Shown piece by piece: positions 1 to 7,704 of a DNA stretch of 64,000 nt. Origin of the DNA: Caulobacteraceae bacterium (GTDB taxonomy: Bacteria > Pseudomonadota > Alphaproteobacteria > Caulobacterales > Caulobacteraceae); contig CANJME010000015.1 in assembly GCA_947475875.1 (NCBI GenBank), positions 20,633 through 84,632 of the forward strand. Direction: 5' to 3'. Numbering within the stretch: position 1 is the first letter of the stretch; each line of letters starts with the position of its first letter. The position numbers were made by a program, and so were the translations under genes. The notes below the pieces were generated by a model. It was given only the letters and a program-made list of their open reading frames with translations, made no database searches and had not been told where the DNA came from.

Positions 1-2
1 GC

Positions 3-461
3 TCGGCCGCCCGCGCGGTGGCGCCAATGACGGCGTCTCAACCTCAGCAGATCGCCCAGCCGCAGTCCTTCGACGATGTGGTGCGCATGATCGAACAGCG
101 CCGCGACATCGGGCTGCTGCTCGACGTGAAAAAGTACATGCGGCCGATCAGTTTCCGGCCGGGCGCTCTGACGTTCGAGCCGGTTCCGGGCGCGCCGTCG
201 AACCTCGCCGGCCGTCTCGTCGCCCGGCTCAAGGACTGGACCGGCCAGCCGTGGCTGGTGGCGGCCGAGGGCGGCGGCGGGGCCGAAAGCGCCTACGAAC
301 GCGAGCAGCGCGAACGGCGGGAGGTCCGCGCAGAGGTTGAGGCCGATCCCTTCGTCCAGTCGATCATGGAGGCCTTCCCCGGCGCGGAAATCGTCGAGGT
401 GCGCGCCCTTGCCGCGCCGGTGGTTGAGGCGGCGCCGGAGGGTGAAGCCGAGAGCGAATAG
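3..461 (+). CDS. dnaX: DNA polymerase III subunit gamma/tau, C-terminal part (truncated by window edge)
   Basis: The frame is open to the left edge, so this is the 3' end of a longer gene; the first GTG (18) is not a real start. The visible 147 residues match the C-terminal tau-like domain of alphaproteobacterial DnaX: a segment beginning SFDDVVRMIEQRRDIGLL, then a beta-rich stretch with the LVARLKDWTGQPWLV pattern, a charged linker (YEREQRERREVRAEVEADP), and an acidic/alanine tail. In the family this region binds the polymerase alpha subunit and helicase. The ATPase core lies outside the window. The assignment rests on recognising the C-terminal domain only. Confidence 0.8.
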   Translation, partial: SAARAVAPMTASQPQQIAQPQSFDDVVRMIEQRRDIGLLLDVKKYMRPISFRPGALTFEPVPGAPSNLAGRLVARLKDWTGQPWLVAAEGGGGAESAYEREQRERREVRAEVEADPFVQSIMEAFPGAEIVEVRALAAPVVEAAPEGEAESE

Positions 462-465
462 GGCG

Positions 466-508
466 GGGAAAGGTTATGGTGTCCCATGGGACGTCATAAC
501 CTGTCCCC
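466..508. terminator. Imperfect inverted repeat between convergent genes (likely bidirectional terminator)
   Basis: Two 16-base arms centred on TCCCATGGGA (about 471-502) pair with two mismatches, and GGGG/CCCC extends the stem. It sits in the 52 bases between the stop of dnaX and the stop of the convergent hydrolase. There is no strong T tract, so the terminator role is inferred from position and fold. Confidence 0.45.
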
Positions 509-513
509 CCGTC

Positions 514-1575
514 TTACCCCTTCAACCCATTGAAAAACGCGATCAGCGCCGCGTTGACCTCATTCGAGCGCTCCTGTTGCACCCAATGGCCGGCGCCGGG
601 ATAGAGCGTCACGCCTCTGAAATCGGTGCAGACCCGCTTCATCTGGGTGGTCAGGCTGTCGGCGGTGGCGCCGCGGATGACGATGTCGTCGCTGCCGGCC
701 AGGAACTTCACCGGCTGGGGAATGGTCTTGCCGGTCAGCTCAGGCGTTATCTCCCAGTTGCGGTCGAAGTTGCGGTAGTAGTTGACCCCGCCGCGGAATC
801 CCGCCGCCTTGAATTCATTGACGTAGTAATCCAGGTCCTGCGGCCGCAGCCAGGCGGGGAGTTCTTTTGGCTTGCCCAGACGCGGGATCCACCCCCCTGC
901 CGAGCGCTTGGGATCGGTGACGGTGGGCGCTTCAAGCGGCGTATTGGGTGAGGTGTAGAGCCGGCTGAGCAGGCCGCGCGGATCGGCGTCGTACTCCTTC
1001 TCTGCCACGCCGCCCGGCTCGTTGTGGTAAAGGATATAGTAGAAGTTATCGCCATTTGCCCGGCGCATGCCGGCCAGCGGCGCGGCCGCCGCCCGCCCGC
1101 CGTAGGGCACGCTCATCGCTACCAGCGCCTTGAAGCGGTCGGGATAGAGCAGCATGGCGTTCCAGGAGATGATCGAGCCCCAGTCGTGGCCGACCAGGAA
1201 CGCCTGGCGCTCGCCCAGCGCATCCAGGATGCCGATGAGGTCGGCCGTGGTGTGCTTGACGTCATAGTCTTCCACCGCCGCCGGCTTGTCAGTCTTGCCA
1301 TAGCCGCGCATGTCGGGCGCCACGCACCGATAGCCGGCCGCCGCCAGGGCCGAGATCTGGTGGCGCCACGAGTACCAGCTCTCGGGCCATCCATGGACGA
1401 ACAGCACCAGCGGCCCCTTGCCCAGCTCGGCGATCCGCATGCGGATGCCGTTGGACTTGATCATGCGAAGGCGCGGCAATCGCTCGCCGGCCACCGCTTT
1501 CGGCTGGGCCAGAGCCTCGCCCGCGCCCAACACTGCCATCGCTGCTCCACCGGCCACTACACCGCGTCTGTTCAT
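514..1575 (-). CDS. Alpha/beta hydrolase, epoxide hydrolase-like, Tat-exported
   Basis: This is a 353-residue alpha/beta-hydrolase. The N-terminus MNRRGVVAGGAAMAVLGAG and the ALAQ cleavage-like site resemble a twin-arginine signal, so the enzyme is probably periplasmic. Family signatures of epoxide hydrolases are visible: the HGWP oxyanion motif (H61), nucleophile Asp131 in GHDWG, a lid region with LDYYVNEF, an acidic residue in AGSDDIV and the general-base His330 in GAGHW. These enzymes open epoxides, or related esters or halides, through an Asp-linked intermediate. I chose the ATG at 1575 because GGAGGAA lies about eight bases upstream; a longer frame starting at 1620 would bury the signal. 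The substrate cannot be read from the sequence. Confidence 0.85.
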   Translation of the reverse strand: MNRRGVVAGGAAMAVLGAGEALAQPKAVAGERLPRLRMIKSNGIRMRIAELGKGPLVLFVHGWPESWYSWRHQISALAAAGYRCVAPDMRGYGKTDKPAAVEDYDVKHTTADLIGILDALGERQAFLVGHDWGSIISWNAMLLYPDRFKALVAMSVPYGGRAAAAPLAGMRRANGDNFYYILYHNEPGGVAEKEYDADPRGLLSRLYTSPNTPLEAPTVTDPKRSAGGWIPRLGKPKELPAWLRPQDLDYYVNEFKAAGFRGGVNYYRNFDRNWEITPELTGKTIPQPVKFLAGSDDIVIRGATADSLTTQMKRVCTDFRGVTLYPGAGHWVQQERSNEVNAALIAFFNGLKG

Positions 1576-1662
1576 CGTCGTTCCTCCCTGAAGGCCAAGC
1601 TGAACATCGTTCAGGCTCAAAGAAAAGGCCTGTCAGAAAATGAGGTGTTTCTGGCGGTGACG

Positions 1663-1682
1663 ACCGCACTGTGCGGTATTAT
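1663..1682 (+). promoter_or_regulatory. Palindromic operator abutting a -10-like box upstream of the cupin gene
   Basis: ACCGCA-CTG-TGCGGT (1663-1677) is a perfect 6-bp inverted repeat that runs straight into TATTAT (1677-1682), about 30 bases before the cupin ATG. A repressor bound there would cover the promoter. No clear -35 is visible, so this is tentative. Confidence 0.3.
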
Positions 1683-1712
1683 GTTGCGCTGCAACACGAG
1701 GAGATCGCGGTC

Positions 1713-2168
1713 ATGAAGAAGATCGACATCGAAACCGCGCCGGAGCGGATCGGCAGCCGCTATCCGGGCGGCTACCACGTGACCGGAATGAACAAGGTGA
1801 GGAAGCAGCTGGCCGACGCCGCCGGCCTCACCCAGCTCGGCGTTCACCGCCTGACGCTGGAGGCGGGCGCCTGGTCCGGCCAGCGCCACTGGCACAGCCA
1901 CGAGGATGAACTGATCTATGTGCTGGCAGGCAGCGTCACGATGATCACCAACGACGGCGAGGAAATCCTGCAGGCGGGCGACGCCGCCGGCTTCAGGGCG
2001 GGCAACCCCGACGCCCACCACTTTATCAACCACACTGATGTGCCCGCCGTGCTTCTGGAAATCGGCACGCGCAACCCCGAAGCCGACACCACCACCTATC
2101 CCGACATCGACTTGCTGATGCCCGCGGGCCGACGCGGCTACCTGCACAAGGACGGGACGCCATATTAG
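1713..2168 (+). CDS. Single-domain cupin protein
   Basis: This 151-residue protein has both cupin motifs. The first is HWHSHEDELIYVLAG, with metal-ligand candidates His61, His63 and Glu66. The second is GDAAGFRAGNPDAHHFIN, with a histidine near residue 103. It should fold as one small beta-barrel binding a metal. Cupins of this kind include sugar-binding, dioxygenase-like and stress proteins, and nothing here picks one. The ATG at 1713 follows AGGAG at good spacing and is preferred over an upstream start at 1671, which would overlap the palindrome. The gene is divergent from the hydrolase at 514-1575. Confidence 0.82.
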   Translation: MKKIDIETAPERIGSRYPGGYHVTGMNKVRKQLADAAGLTQLGVHRLTLEAGAWSGQRHWHSHEDELIYVLAGSVTMITNDGEEILQAGDAAGFRAGNPDAHHFINHTDVPAVLLEIGTRNPEADTTTYPDIDLLMPAGRRGYLHKDGTPY

Positions 2169-2176
2169 CCCAAAAT

Positions 2177-2208
2177 CCGCTCATCCCGGCATTCGCCGGG
2201 ATGAGCGG
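2177..2208 (+). terminator. Perfect 14-bp hairpin after the cupin gene
   Basis: A 14-base arm (2177-2190), an ATTC loop and a perfectly complementary arm (2195-2208) lie nine bases after the cupin stop. GTGTTT follows. The CGGC-ATTC-GCCG core resembles short palindromes dispersed in Caulobacterales genomes, so it may be both a repeat and a terminator. Confidence 0.65.
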
Positions 2209-2216
2209 GTGTTTAT

Positions 2217-2241
2217 GGAACGGTTCAGTTCGTCCGCCGCT
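2217..2241 (+). promoter_or_regulatory. EcfG-like promoter (one mismatch) upstream of the acidic protein
   Basis: GGAAC (2217-2221), 16 bases, then CGCT (2238-2241). The alphaproteobacterial general-stress sigma factor EcfG recognises GGAAC-N16/17-CGTT, so there is one mismatch in the -10. The start codon is 23 bases downstream. Confidence 0.35.
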
Positions 2242-2264
2242 TTCCTTGGTGAAGGAGACGCTCC

Positions 2265-2744
2265 ATGCCCGGATTCGATGGACGACAGGACCTTGACGGC
2301 GACGAACAGGATCAGTCCGAAGTCTTTGACGAGGAAAATTTCGAGGCCGCCGATCCCGGCTTCGATTTCGGCGACATGAAGACCTTCGAGGAAAATCCCG
2401 AAGTGCTCGACCTGACCGCTCGTCTTGGCGATGCCGATGACGACGAAGCGCTGATCGCCGAAGAGCTCGACGACGACGACATCATTGAACTTGAATTGGA
2501 GGCCGAGGAAGTCGACGACGCAGCCCTCGAAGGCCAGGCTGATAACGAAGACTCAGATCAGGGCGTTCTCGATCTGGAAGGTGAGGTCGAATTCCTGGAT
2601 GCGGGCGGACTCAATGAGGTGAGCGTACGGGCGCTGAAGGAAAACCGTTATTTCGAGTCCAACCGCCTCGATGACGACGACATCGAAGACCTGGGCTACG
2701 GCCCCACCGACGGCGGCGGCAAGGCCCGCGAAGGCCGCGCCTAG
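2265..2744 (+). CDS. Highly acidic hypothetical protein
   Basis: This 159-residue protein of unknown function contains 57 Asp/Glu (about 36%) and very few Lys/Arg until the last 40 residues. It has no signal peptide, membrane segment or cysteine. Acidic clusters such as [17 protein letters not shown] alternate with hydrophobic residues, suggesting a disordered or short-helical protein that binds a basic partner. AAGGAGAC precedes the ATG at normal spacing, and the frame and codon use look genuine. Its stop overlaps the stop of convergent dapD by three bases. A possible EcfG promoter upstream hints at stress expression, but no function can be named. Confidence 0.75.
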   Translation: MPGFDGRQDLDGDEQDQSEVFDEENFEAADPGFDFGDMKTFEENPEVLDLTARLGDADDDEALIAEELDDDDIIELELEAEEVDDAALEGQADNEDSDQGVLDLEGEVEFLDAGGLNEVSVRALKENRYFESNRLDDDDIEDLGYGPTDGGGKAREGRA

Positions 2745-3577
2745 TCCCTCAGCAGCTCATTGACGCTGGTCTTCGACCGCGTCTGGGCGTCCACCGTCTT
2801 GACGATGACCACGCAGGCGAGGCTCGGGCCATCGCCCTTCGGGTTGGGGATCGCGCCTGGGACCACCACCGAATAGGGCGGCACCTTGCCGCGGTGCACC
2901 TGGCCGGTTTCGCGGTCGATGATCTTGGTCGAGGCGGAAATGAACACGCCCATGGACAGCACCGCGCCTTCGCCGATGATCACTCCCTCGGCGACCTCGG
3001 ACCGGGCGCCGATGAAACAGCCGTCCTCGATGATGGTCGGATTGGCCTGCAGGGGTTCGAGCACCCCGCCGATGCCCGCTCCGCCGGACAGGTGCACATG
3101 CTTGCCGATCTGGGCGCAGGACCCGACCGTCGCCCAGGTGTCGACCATGGTCCCTTCATCGACATAGGCGCCGATGTTGACGAAGCTCGGCATCAGCACC
3201 GCGTTTTTGGCGATGAACGCGCCCCGGCGGACCACGCAGCCCGGCACGGCGCGGAAACCGGCGGCCTTGAACTGATTTTCGCCCCAGCCTTCAAACTTGC
3301 CCGGAACCTTGTCCCAGTAGGGGCCCGGCGTGGGTGCGCTGGTGATACTGTTGGGGTTCAGGCGGAAGGACAGCAGGATCGCCTTCTTGGCCCACTGACG
3401 CACCACCCAATCGCCCTCGAATTTCTCGGCCACGCGCAGGCGGCCGGAATCCAGCAACATCAGGGTTTCGTCCACGGCAGTGCGGACCGGCCCCCTGGTG
3501 TCGACGTTCAGGGTGTCGCGCGCCTCCCAGCCGGCTTCGATTTCGGTTTCCAGGTCAGAGACGGAGATGGTGGTCAT
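2741..3577 (-). CDS. dapD: 2,3,4,5-tetrahydropyridine-2,6-dicarboxylate N-succinyltransferase
   Basis: At 278 residues this is full length for DapD, which succinylates tetrahydrodipicolinate in the succinylase branch of lysine and diaminopimelate synthesis in the cytoplasm. The N-terminal helical domain (to about residue 100) is followed by a left-handed beta-helix of hexapeptide repeats, visible as [40 protein letters not shown] and [11 protein letters not shown]. Its ATG overlaps the stop of the upstream HAD gene by four bases, and that gene overlaps argB, so the three are co-transcribed. Pairing with argB groups amino-acid biosynthesis. Confidence 0.97.
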   Translation of the reverse strand: MTTISVSDLETEIEAGWEARDTLNVDTRGPVRTAVDETLMLLDSGRLRVAEKFEGDWVVRQWAKKAILLSFRLNPNSITSAPTPGPYWDKVPGKFEGWGENQFKAAGFRAVPGCVVRRGAFIAKNAVLMPSFVNIGAYVDEGTMVDTWATVGSCAQIGKHVHLSGGAGIGGVLEPLQANPTIIEDGCFIGARSEVAEGVIIGEGAVLSMGVFISASTKIIDRETGQVHRGKVPPYSVVVPGAIPNPKGDGPSLACVVIVKTVDAQTRSKTSVNELLRD

Positions 3578-4284
3578 CGAATATCTTTCGTGGCGGCGGC
3601 GTTCAGAAAGGCCGTCAGGTCGTTGGTGCGGTGGTGAACGAAGGCGGCCTCAGATTCAAGAGCGTTCGGGCCCACCAGCACGGTGGTCATACCCAGATCA
3701 TGGGCCGGCTCGAGGTTGCGGGAGCTGTCTTCGAAGAAGCAGGTGGCGGGCCCTGACAAGGCGTGATGCCGCATCATGCGGGCGAAGGTGGCCAGGTCCG
3801 GCTTGGGCACATAGTTTGCCATCTCGATGTGGAAGAGGTCGTCAAACAGGTCCTCGATTCCCAGGCGCGCCAGCACCCGCTCGACATGTTTCAGATCGGC
3901 GTTGGTGAAGATCAGCCGCCGGCCCGGCAGGCGCTGCAAGGCCAGCCGCAGATCGGGGTCGGGCGGAATGACGTCGATCGGCACATCATGGACTTCGTCG
4001 ATAAAGGTCTGGGGATCGATGGCGTGTGTCTTCATCAGGCCCGCCAATGTCGTGCCGTGTTCGCGCAGGTATTGTTTCTGGACGGCGAAGGCCTTGTCGT
4101 GCGGCAGGCCGGTGATGCGGGCCACGACGCCGGTCATCCTGCGCTCGATCGCCGCCATGAACCCGGAATTGTGCGGGTAGAGCGTGTTGTCGAGATCAAA
4201 CAGCCAGTCGTCAATGTGACGAAGGTCACTCCTCCCCCCCAGGGGGAGGGGGACCGCCGAAGGCGGTGGAGGGGGCCTCGTCAC
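3574..4284 (-). CDS. Pyrimidine 5'-nucleotidase-like HAD hydrolase with repeat-encoded N-terminus
   Basis: This HAD-superfamily phosphatase shows the DLDNTLYP motif (Asp30 and Asp32), the LIFTNAD threonine motif, VPKPD with the conserved Lys, and the FFEDSSRN acidic motif. The pattern matches the pyrimidine 5'-nucleotidase (SDT1/HAD-IA) subfamily. The family normally starts a few residues before the DxD block. Here residues 1 to about 19 ([20 protein letters not shown]) are encoded by a dispersed palindromic repeat (4230-4276). The only good start is the GTG at 4282-4284, overlapping the argB stop as GTGA; no ATG, GTG or TTG lies between the repeat and the catalytic motif. The proline-rich leader is therefore probably a recent repeat insertion that kept the frame. 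Confidence 0.88.
   Translation of the reverse strand: MTRPPPPPSAVPLPLGGRSDLRHIDDWLFDLDNTLYPHNSGFMAAIERRMTGVVARITGLPHDKAFAVQKQYLREHGTTLAGLMKTHAIDPQTFIDEVHDVPIDVIPPDPDLRLALQRLPGRRLIFTNADLKHVERVLARLGIEDLFDDLFHIEMANYVPKPDLATFARMMRHHALSGPATCFFEDSSRNLEPAHDLGMTTVLVGPNALESEAAFVHHRTNDLTAFLNAAATKDIR
4230..4276. repeat. Family-A palindromic repeat, copy 1 (inside the HAD 5' end)
   Basis: A CCTCCCC...GGGGAGG hairpin is followed by GACCGCCGAAGGCGGT and GGAGGGGG. The same two-hairpin layout occurs at 34250-34296, 34743-34791, 61250-61297 and 61679-61724. This copy lies within the reading frame. Confidence 0.85.
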
Positions 4285-5204
4285 GCCCTGATCAGCGTTC
4301 CCGCGCCGTGTTCGGTGAAGAGTTCGGTCAGCATGGCGTGGGGGCGGCGCCCGTCCAGGATGACCACCGCCTCGACGCCGGAATCCACCGCCTCGATGGC
4401 GGTTTCCAGTTTGGGGATCATGCCGCCGGAAGCCACGCCCGACTTGATAGCGTCGAAGGCCTCTTTCACGGTCATGGAGCGGATGAGCTCGCCGTTCTTG
4501 TCCAGCACGCCCGCCACATCGGTCAGCAGCAGCATGCGCTTGGCCTTCAGCGCGCCGGCCATGGCGCCCGCCACGGTGTCGGCGTTGATGTTGTAGGTAT
4601 CGCCCGCGTCCGACACGCCGATCGGGGCGATGACGGGGATATAGTCTTCATCGGCATAGATCAGGGCTTCGATCAGCTTGGGATCGACCCGCTTGGGCTC
4701 GCCGACGAAGCCGAGGTCGATCACGCGCTCGATGTTCGACTCCGGGTCCTTTTTCGTCCGCCGCGCCTTGGTGACGGTGATCATCCGCGCATCCTTGCCC
4801 GACAGGCCCACGCCCCGCACGTCGGCTTCCTGGCCGGCGCGGTTGATCCAGTGAACGATCTCCTTGTTGATATTGCCCGACAGCACCATCTCGGCGATTT
4901 CCATGGTCGCCGGGTCGGTGACCCGCAGGCCGTCGACAAAGGTCGATTTGACGCCAGACTTTTCCAGCATGCGCGAGATCTGAGGGCCACCGCCGTGCAC
5001 GATGACCGGGTGCAGGCCGAGCAGCTTGAGCAGCACCGCGTCGGCTGCGAACAGCTTGGCGACTTCCTCGTCGCCCATGGCGTGGCCGCCGTATTTGATG
5101 ACCACGGTTTCGCGGTCGTAGATCTGGATGAACGGCAGGGCCTCGGCCAGGGTCTTGGCGGTGGCCCAGCCCGGCTCTTCAGTGTGGTTGGTCTCGCTCA
5201 TCAC
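4281..5204 (-). CDS. argB: Acetylglutamate kinase
   Basis: This 307-residue ArgB is full length for the family. It phosphorylates N-acetyl-L-glutamate in arginine synthesis. Visible signatures are the nucleotide-binding [10 protein letters not shown] near residue 37, IVHGGGPQI, the GLSGKDARM segment and the [17 protein letters not shown] substrate and ATP region, followed by [11 protein letters not shown]. The N-terminal helix before the kinase core is of the length seen in arginine-inhibited, PII-responsive hexameric forms, which is an inference. It is the first gene of the argB-HAD-dapD run, and glnK lies at 52 kb in the same window. Confidence 0.97.
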   Translation of the reverse strand: MMSETNHTEEPGWATAKTLAEALPFIQIYDRETVVIKYGGHAMGDEEVAKLFAADAVLLKLLGLHPVIVHGGGPQISRMLEKSGVKSTFVDGLRVTDPATMEIAEMVLSGNINKEIVHWINRAGQEADVRGVGLSGKDARMITVTKARRTKKDPESNIERVIDLGFVGEPKRVDPKLIEALIYADEDYIPVIAPIGVSDAGDTYNINADTVAGAMAGALKAKRMLLLTDVAGVLDKNGELIRSMTVKEAFDAIKSGVASGGMIPKLETAIEAVDSGVEAVVILDGRRPHAMLTELFTEHGAGTLIRA

Positions 5205-5285
5205 TGCCCCCTTCGAAAGGCGGCTCCCCGATAGAGCAGGGCGGGGCGCTTGTCACCCTCCCCCGCAGCAAGCTAACCGGGCGGC

Positions 5286-6386
5286 ATGGGGGCGCTGCGA
5301 ACAGCCTACGACCGCAAGATCGCTGAGGGGTGCCTGCGTGCGGACCCCGCGCAGGCCGCCGCGCTGACGGCGCTGGAACGCCTTGAGGCCGACTTGGCCG
5401 CGCCCGTCTCCATTTTCCGCAAGGCCGCGCTGCCTAAGGGGGTCTATCTCTGGGGTCCGGTGGGGCGGGGAAAGTCCATGCTGATGGACCTGTTCTTCAC
5501 CACAGCGCCTGAGAAATCCAAACGCCGCGTACACTTCCAGACCTTCATGCAGGAGGTCCACCGCCTGATCGACGCCTGGCGCAAGGGCGATGCCGCCGCC
5601 CGCCGCGCCAAATTCGGCCAGGCCAAGGGGGACGATCCGGTCGCGCCGACCGCCGACGCGCTGGCCAAATCCGCCCGCCTGCTCTGTTTCGACGAGCTGC
5701 AGGTCAGCGACATCGCCGACGCCATGATCCTCGGGCGCCTGTTCGAAGCCCTGTTCGCCCGCGGCGTCATCCTGGTCGCCACCGGGAACCGCCCGCCGGA
5801 AGACCTCTACAAGCACGGCCTCAACCGCGAGCTCTTTCTGCCCTTTATCGGCATGCTGAAGGAGAAGTTGGAGATCGTCGCCGTCAAGGGCCCCAACGAC
5901 TACCGCCTCGACCGCCTGCGCGGCCACTCCACCTGGTTCTCGCCGGTCAATGCCGAGACGGAAGGCCAGTTCGACGCCTTCTGGGCCGAGATGCTGGAGG
6001 GCGCCGAGGAAACCGGCGCCACCCTGGAGGTTCAGGGCCGCAAGACTCATCTGCCGCGCGGCGCCGGCGGCTTCCTGCGCGCCCAGTTCGCCAGCCTCTG
6101 CGACCAGGCCTTGGGCGCGGCCGATTACCTGGCCATCGCGGAGCGTTTCCACACAGTCTTCCTGGAGCACGTCCCCCACCTGGGCCCCGAGCGCCGCAGC
6201 GCCGCACGCAGGTTCGTGAACCTCATCGATGCCCTCTACGAAGCGTCGGTGAAACTGGTCGTCCTGGCGGAGGCCGAACCCGACGCGCTTTATCCACAGG
6301 GCGAAGGCAGTTTCGAGTTCGAGCGAACCGCTTCGCGGCTGCATGAGATGCGGTCGGAGGACTACCTGGCTCGGGTGCGGGACTAG
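5286..6386 (+). CDS. zapE: Cell division protein ZapE / AFG1-like ATPase
   Basis: This 366-residue single-domain AAA-like ATPase has a Walker A (GPVGRGKSMLMD, about residues 57-68) and a Walker B (LLCFDELQVSDI, near residue 136), followed by the sensor-like VATGNRPPEDLYK and the family stretch LNRELFLPFI. AFG1/ZapE proteins act at the inner membrane; ZapE modulates Z-ring dynamics in Enterobacteria, and the mitochondrial form helps protein turnover. It is divergent from argB with an 81-base gap. Its stop overlaps the convergent response-regulator stop by four bases. Confidence 0.93.
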   Translation: MGALRTAYDRKIAEGCLRADPAQAAALTALERLEADLAAPVSIFRKAALPKGVYLWGPVGRGKSMLMDLFFTTAPEKSKRRVHFQTFMQEVHRLIDAWRKGDAAARRAKFGQAKGDDPVAPTADALAKSARLLCFDELQVSDIADAMILGRLFEALFARGVILVATGNRPPEDLYKHGLNRELFLPFIGMLKEKLEIVAVKGPNDYRLDRLRGHSTWFSPVNAETEGQFDAFWAEMLEGAEETGATLEVQGRKTHLPRGAGGFLRAQFASLCDQALGAADYLAIAERFHTVFLEHVPHLGPERRSAARRFVNLIDALYEASVKLVVLAEAEPDALYPQGEGSFEFERTASRLHEMRSEDYLARVRD

Positions 6387-6757
6387 CCTGTAAGCGCCGC
6401 CGTCAGCACCCGCTCCAGCTCGCCCAGCATGAACGGTTTGCGCAGCTGCGGGCTGGCGCGCCATTCCTCGGGCATGCCGCCCTCGTCATAGCCGGTGGAG
6501 AAGACGAACGGGGTCTGGGTTTTCGTTAGCGCTTCGGCGGCCGGGTAGCTGCGGGCTCCGGCAACGTTGACGTCCAGCAAAGCCAGGTCGATGCCGCCGC
6601 CTGACGATATCCGCTCTAGGGCCTCGTCCAGGCGCGCGTAGGGCCCGACTACCGTGCAGCCCAGTTCCTCCAGCATGTCCTCGATCATCATCGAGACCAG
6701 CGCCTCGTCTTCGAGCACCAGCACGCGCGCTCCGTTGAGGTCCTTGCCGGCAGTCAT
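6383..6757 (-). CDS. Single-domain response regulator, FATGUY-like
   Basis: This 124-residue receiver domain has no output domain. Seen are the acidic pocket (VLVLEDEAL), the phospho-acceptor Asp in DLALLDVNVAG, the FSTGYDE segment in place of the usual Thr/Ser strand, and the conserved Lys in LRKPFMLGEL. The F-x-T-G-Y signature marks the FATGUY group of alphaproteobacterial single-domain regulators, some of which feed the general stress response. The ATG at 6757 has AAAGGGG upstream; the longer frame to 6913 runs through the promoter region. An EcfG-type promoter sits just upstream, consistent with stress control. Confidence 0.87.
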   Translation of the reverse strand: MTAGKDLNGARVLVLEDEALVSMMIEDMLEELGCTVVGPYARLDEALERISSGGGIDLALLDVNVAGARSYPAAEALTKTQTPFVFSTGYDEGGMPEEWRASPQLRKPFMLGELERVLTAALTG

Positions 6758-6783
6758 GGAATGCGCCCCTTTCGACGTTCGGA

Positions 6784-6809
6784 AACGCCGTTCTGCATAC
6801 TCCGGTTCC
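6784..6809 (-). promoter_or_regulatory. EcfG-type promoter for the response regulator
   Basis: On the minus strand GGAAC (6805-6809) is followed after 17 bases by CGTT (6784-6787). This matches the GGAAC-N16/17-CGTT consensus of the alphaproteobacterial general-stress sigma factor. The start codon is 26 bases past the -10. Confidence 0.6.
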
Positions 6810-6916
6810 GCTTCGTCCGCAGCATTCGCACCAAGCGGGACAGCGTTCGTTGACAGCGGGGTCTCGCGGCTTAAAAGCGGGCTCAGTCGATTTGGGGGCA
6901 GGAGACGGAGCAAGGC

Positions 6917-7312
6917 ATGGCCGAGACGCGCGAGAGGCCACTCTCACCCCACCTGTCGGTCTGGCGCTGGCACATCACCATGGCCAGCTCGATCTTTCAC
7001 CGGGCGACCGGTTTTGCGCTCTATGTGGGTGCGCTGCTGGCGGCAGGATGGGCTGTGTCTCTGGCCAGCGGCCCGGTGGCCTATGGCCGCTACATGAGCC
7101 TGCTGGGCTCAATCCCCGGCAAGGTGGTGATGTTCGGCCTGACCCTCTCGATCTTCTTCCATCTGGCCAACGGCATCCGCCATCTGGTCTGGGATAGCGG
7201 CAAGGGGTTTGATCTGAAGCTCGCCGACGCCACGGCCACGGCCGCCATCGTCTTTTCGATTGTGGCGACGGTCCTGATCTGGGTGATCGGCATGATGACG
7301 GGAGCGGTCTGA
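6917..7312 (+). CDS. sdhC: Succinate dehydrogenase cytochrome b556 subunit
   Basis: This 131-residue membrane anchor of complex II is of normal length. The N-terminal RPLSPHLSVWRWHITMASSIFH block is the SdhC signature for quinone-site residues. Three hydrophobic segments follow, and the haem-ligand histidine is expected in the segment FHLANGIRHLVWD. It contributes to the ubiquinone and haem b site in the inner membrane. It starts the operon and its stop overlaps the sdhD start by one base. Confidence 0.96.
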   Translation: MAETRERPLSPHLSVWRWHITMASSIFHRATGFALYVGALLAAGWAVSLASGPVAYGRYMSLLGSIPGKVVMFGLTLSIFFHLANGIRHLVWDSGKGFDLKLADATATAAIVFSIVATVLIWVIGMMTGAV

Positions 7313-7704
7313 TGAGCGGCTTTCGCACCGACCATTCGAGAGCCCGGGGCCTGGGCGCAGCCAAACACGGCGCCGGTCACTGGATCGGCGAGCGGGTCAG
7401 CGCCATCGCCCTGGCGCCCCTGTCGCTCTGGGCCATCTACGCGGTCCTCTGGCTGGCGAGGGCCGACTTCTACACGGCCTCGGCCTGGCTGGGTAATCCG
7501 CTGAACGCCGTGCTGGTCAGCCTGCTGCTGCTCACCGCCTTCTGGCACATGCACGCCGGCATGCGGGTGATCGTCGAGGACTATATCCACACCACCTTCT
7601 CCAAGGCCGTCCTCCTGGTGCTCAACCTCTTTGTCTGTGTCCTGGTCGGCGGCCTCGGTCTCTTCGCCGTCCTCAAGGTAGCCTTGTCGGGAGGCGTGTT
7701 CTGA
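7312..7704 (+). CDS. sdhD: Succinate dehydrogenase membrane anchor subunit
   Basis: This 130-residue protein has three hydrophobic helices. The segment [19 protein letters not shown] carries the histidines and Asp-Tyr pair expected for haem and quinone binding in SdhD. ATG overlaps the sdhC stop (ATGA), and its own stop overlaps the sdhA start, showing translational coupling. Together with SdhC it anchors SdhAB to the inner membrane. Confidence 0.94.
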   Translation: MSGFRTDHSRARGLGAAKHGAGHWIGERVSAIALAPLSLWAIYAVLWLARADFYTASAWLGNPLNAVLVSLLLLTAFWHMHAGMRVIVEDYIHTTFSKAVLLVLNLFVCVLVGGLGLFAVLKVALSGGVF

